A DNA stretch of 6,162 nt, taken from assembly GCA_946538795.1 (NCBI GenBank), contig CAMNGY010000110.1, positions 1-6,162 on the forward strand, written 5' to 3'. The notes below the pieces were generated by a model, which was not told the DNA's origin, made no database searches, and saw only the letters and a list, made by a program, of their open reading frames with translations. The position numbers and the translations under genes were made by a program. Shown here one piece after another: positions 5,902 to 6,162 of the stretch (positions within the stretch are counted from its first letter, which is position 1; each line of letters begins with the position of its first letter). The stretch comes from an uncultured Treponema sp. GTDB lineage: Bacteria; Spirochaetota; Spirochaetia; Treponematales; Treponemataceae.

Positions 5902-6162
5902 CTATCCTGCAAGGATTTCTATAAGAGATTCCGTCTTTTTCCAACCGATGCAGGGGTCGGTAATGGACTTGCCGTATACCCCGCCACCTACGATCTGGGC
6001 CCCATCTTCAAGGTAGCTTTCCACCATATACCCCTTTACAAACGAATTTATGCCGCCATCGTCCCTGCACAGGTTCCGTATCTCCTTCGCAATCCGTATC
6101 TGCGCATCCGCCTGCTTGCCGGAGTTGCTGTGGTTGCAGTCGATTATGACCGACGGATTCTT
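5902..6162 (-). CDS. aroF: 3-deoxy-7-phosphoheptulonate (DAHP) synthase, AroF/G/H type, C-terminal fragment
   Basis: The minus-strand frame is open from the window edge to TAG (5902-5904) and gives the last 86 residues. The enzyme condenses phosphoenolpyruvate with erythrose 4-phosphate, the first step of the shikimate pathway. Diagnostic stretches are VIIDCNHSNSGKQ (H11 of the fragment), KGYMVESYLEDG (E48) and YGKSITDPCIGW (D69). By comparison with E. coli AroG these His, Glu and Asp are three of the four divalent-metal ligands; the fourth, a Cys, lies outside the window. The end ESLIEILAG is the normal C-terminus, so no chorismate mutase or ACT-type regulatory domain is fused there. Which allosteric isozyme (Phe-, Tyr- or Trp-sensitive) it is cannot be judged, because the N-terminal part is missing. 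The F symbol is the generic one. Confidence 0.95.
   Translation of the reverse strand, partial: KNPSVIIDCNHSNSGKQADAQIRIAKEIRNLCRDDGGINSFVKGYMVESYLEDGAQIVGGGVYGKSITDPCIGWKKTESLIEILAG

Overview
This is a GC-rich bacterial window, roughly 57-60% GC judged by eye and not computed. It holds two complete genes transcribed away from a shared 272-bp intergenic region (2037-2308). It also holds a three-gene minus-strand operon entering from the right edge, and the tail of a cell-wall hydrolase gene at the left edge. The gene set suggests an anaerobic or facultative bacterium: a haem-less fumarate-reductase-like flavoprotein, a membrane diguanylate cyclase and an AroFGH-type DAHP synthase. The protein styles recall gut or rumen anaerobes (clostridia, treponemes, Selenomonas-like groups). 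The sequence does not settle the phylum and I do not claim one.

Left part (1-2036): the last 58 codons of an NlpC/P60 peptidase (+) end at 178. A strong intrinsic terminator with a perfect 14-bp stem follows (254-295). Convergent to it lies a 579-aa membrane-anchored flavoprotein (297-2036, minus). It has a covalent-FMN (FMN_bind) domain followed by a fumarate-reductase/flavocytochrome-c type FAD domain with an apparently intact dicarboxylate-reducing active site.

Middle (2037-3565): the divergent intergenic region contains a sigma-70-like promoter for each neighbour. An array of five 22-bp direct repeats (2113-2222) fills almost exactly the interval between the two -35 boxes. This is the most unusual structure in the window and looks like a shared regulatory element or a variable-number repeat. 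To its right is a 381-aa seven-helix membrane protein with a C-terminal GGDEF diguanylate cyclase domain (2309-3454, plus). Its catalytic motif is intact, but the inhibitory I-site is missing.

Right part (3566-6162, minus strand, read right to left): the 3' end of a DAHP synthase gene (shikimate pathway entry), then a GT2 polyprenyl-phosphate glycosyltransferase, then mnmE (tRNA wobble-uridine modification GTPase). The glycosyltransferase stop and the mnmE start overlap as ATGA, so the genes are probably one transcript with translational coupling. Their functions (aromatic amino acids, envelope glycosylation, tRNA modification) are unrelated.

A hand count of isoleucine codons shows that the flavoprotein nearly avoids ATA (3 of 31), while the adjacent GGDEF gene uses it for half of its isoleucines (16 of 32). 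This suggests that the reductase is highly expressed or has a different history. I see no RNA gene, insertion sequence, CRISPR array or phage gene.
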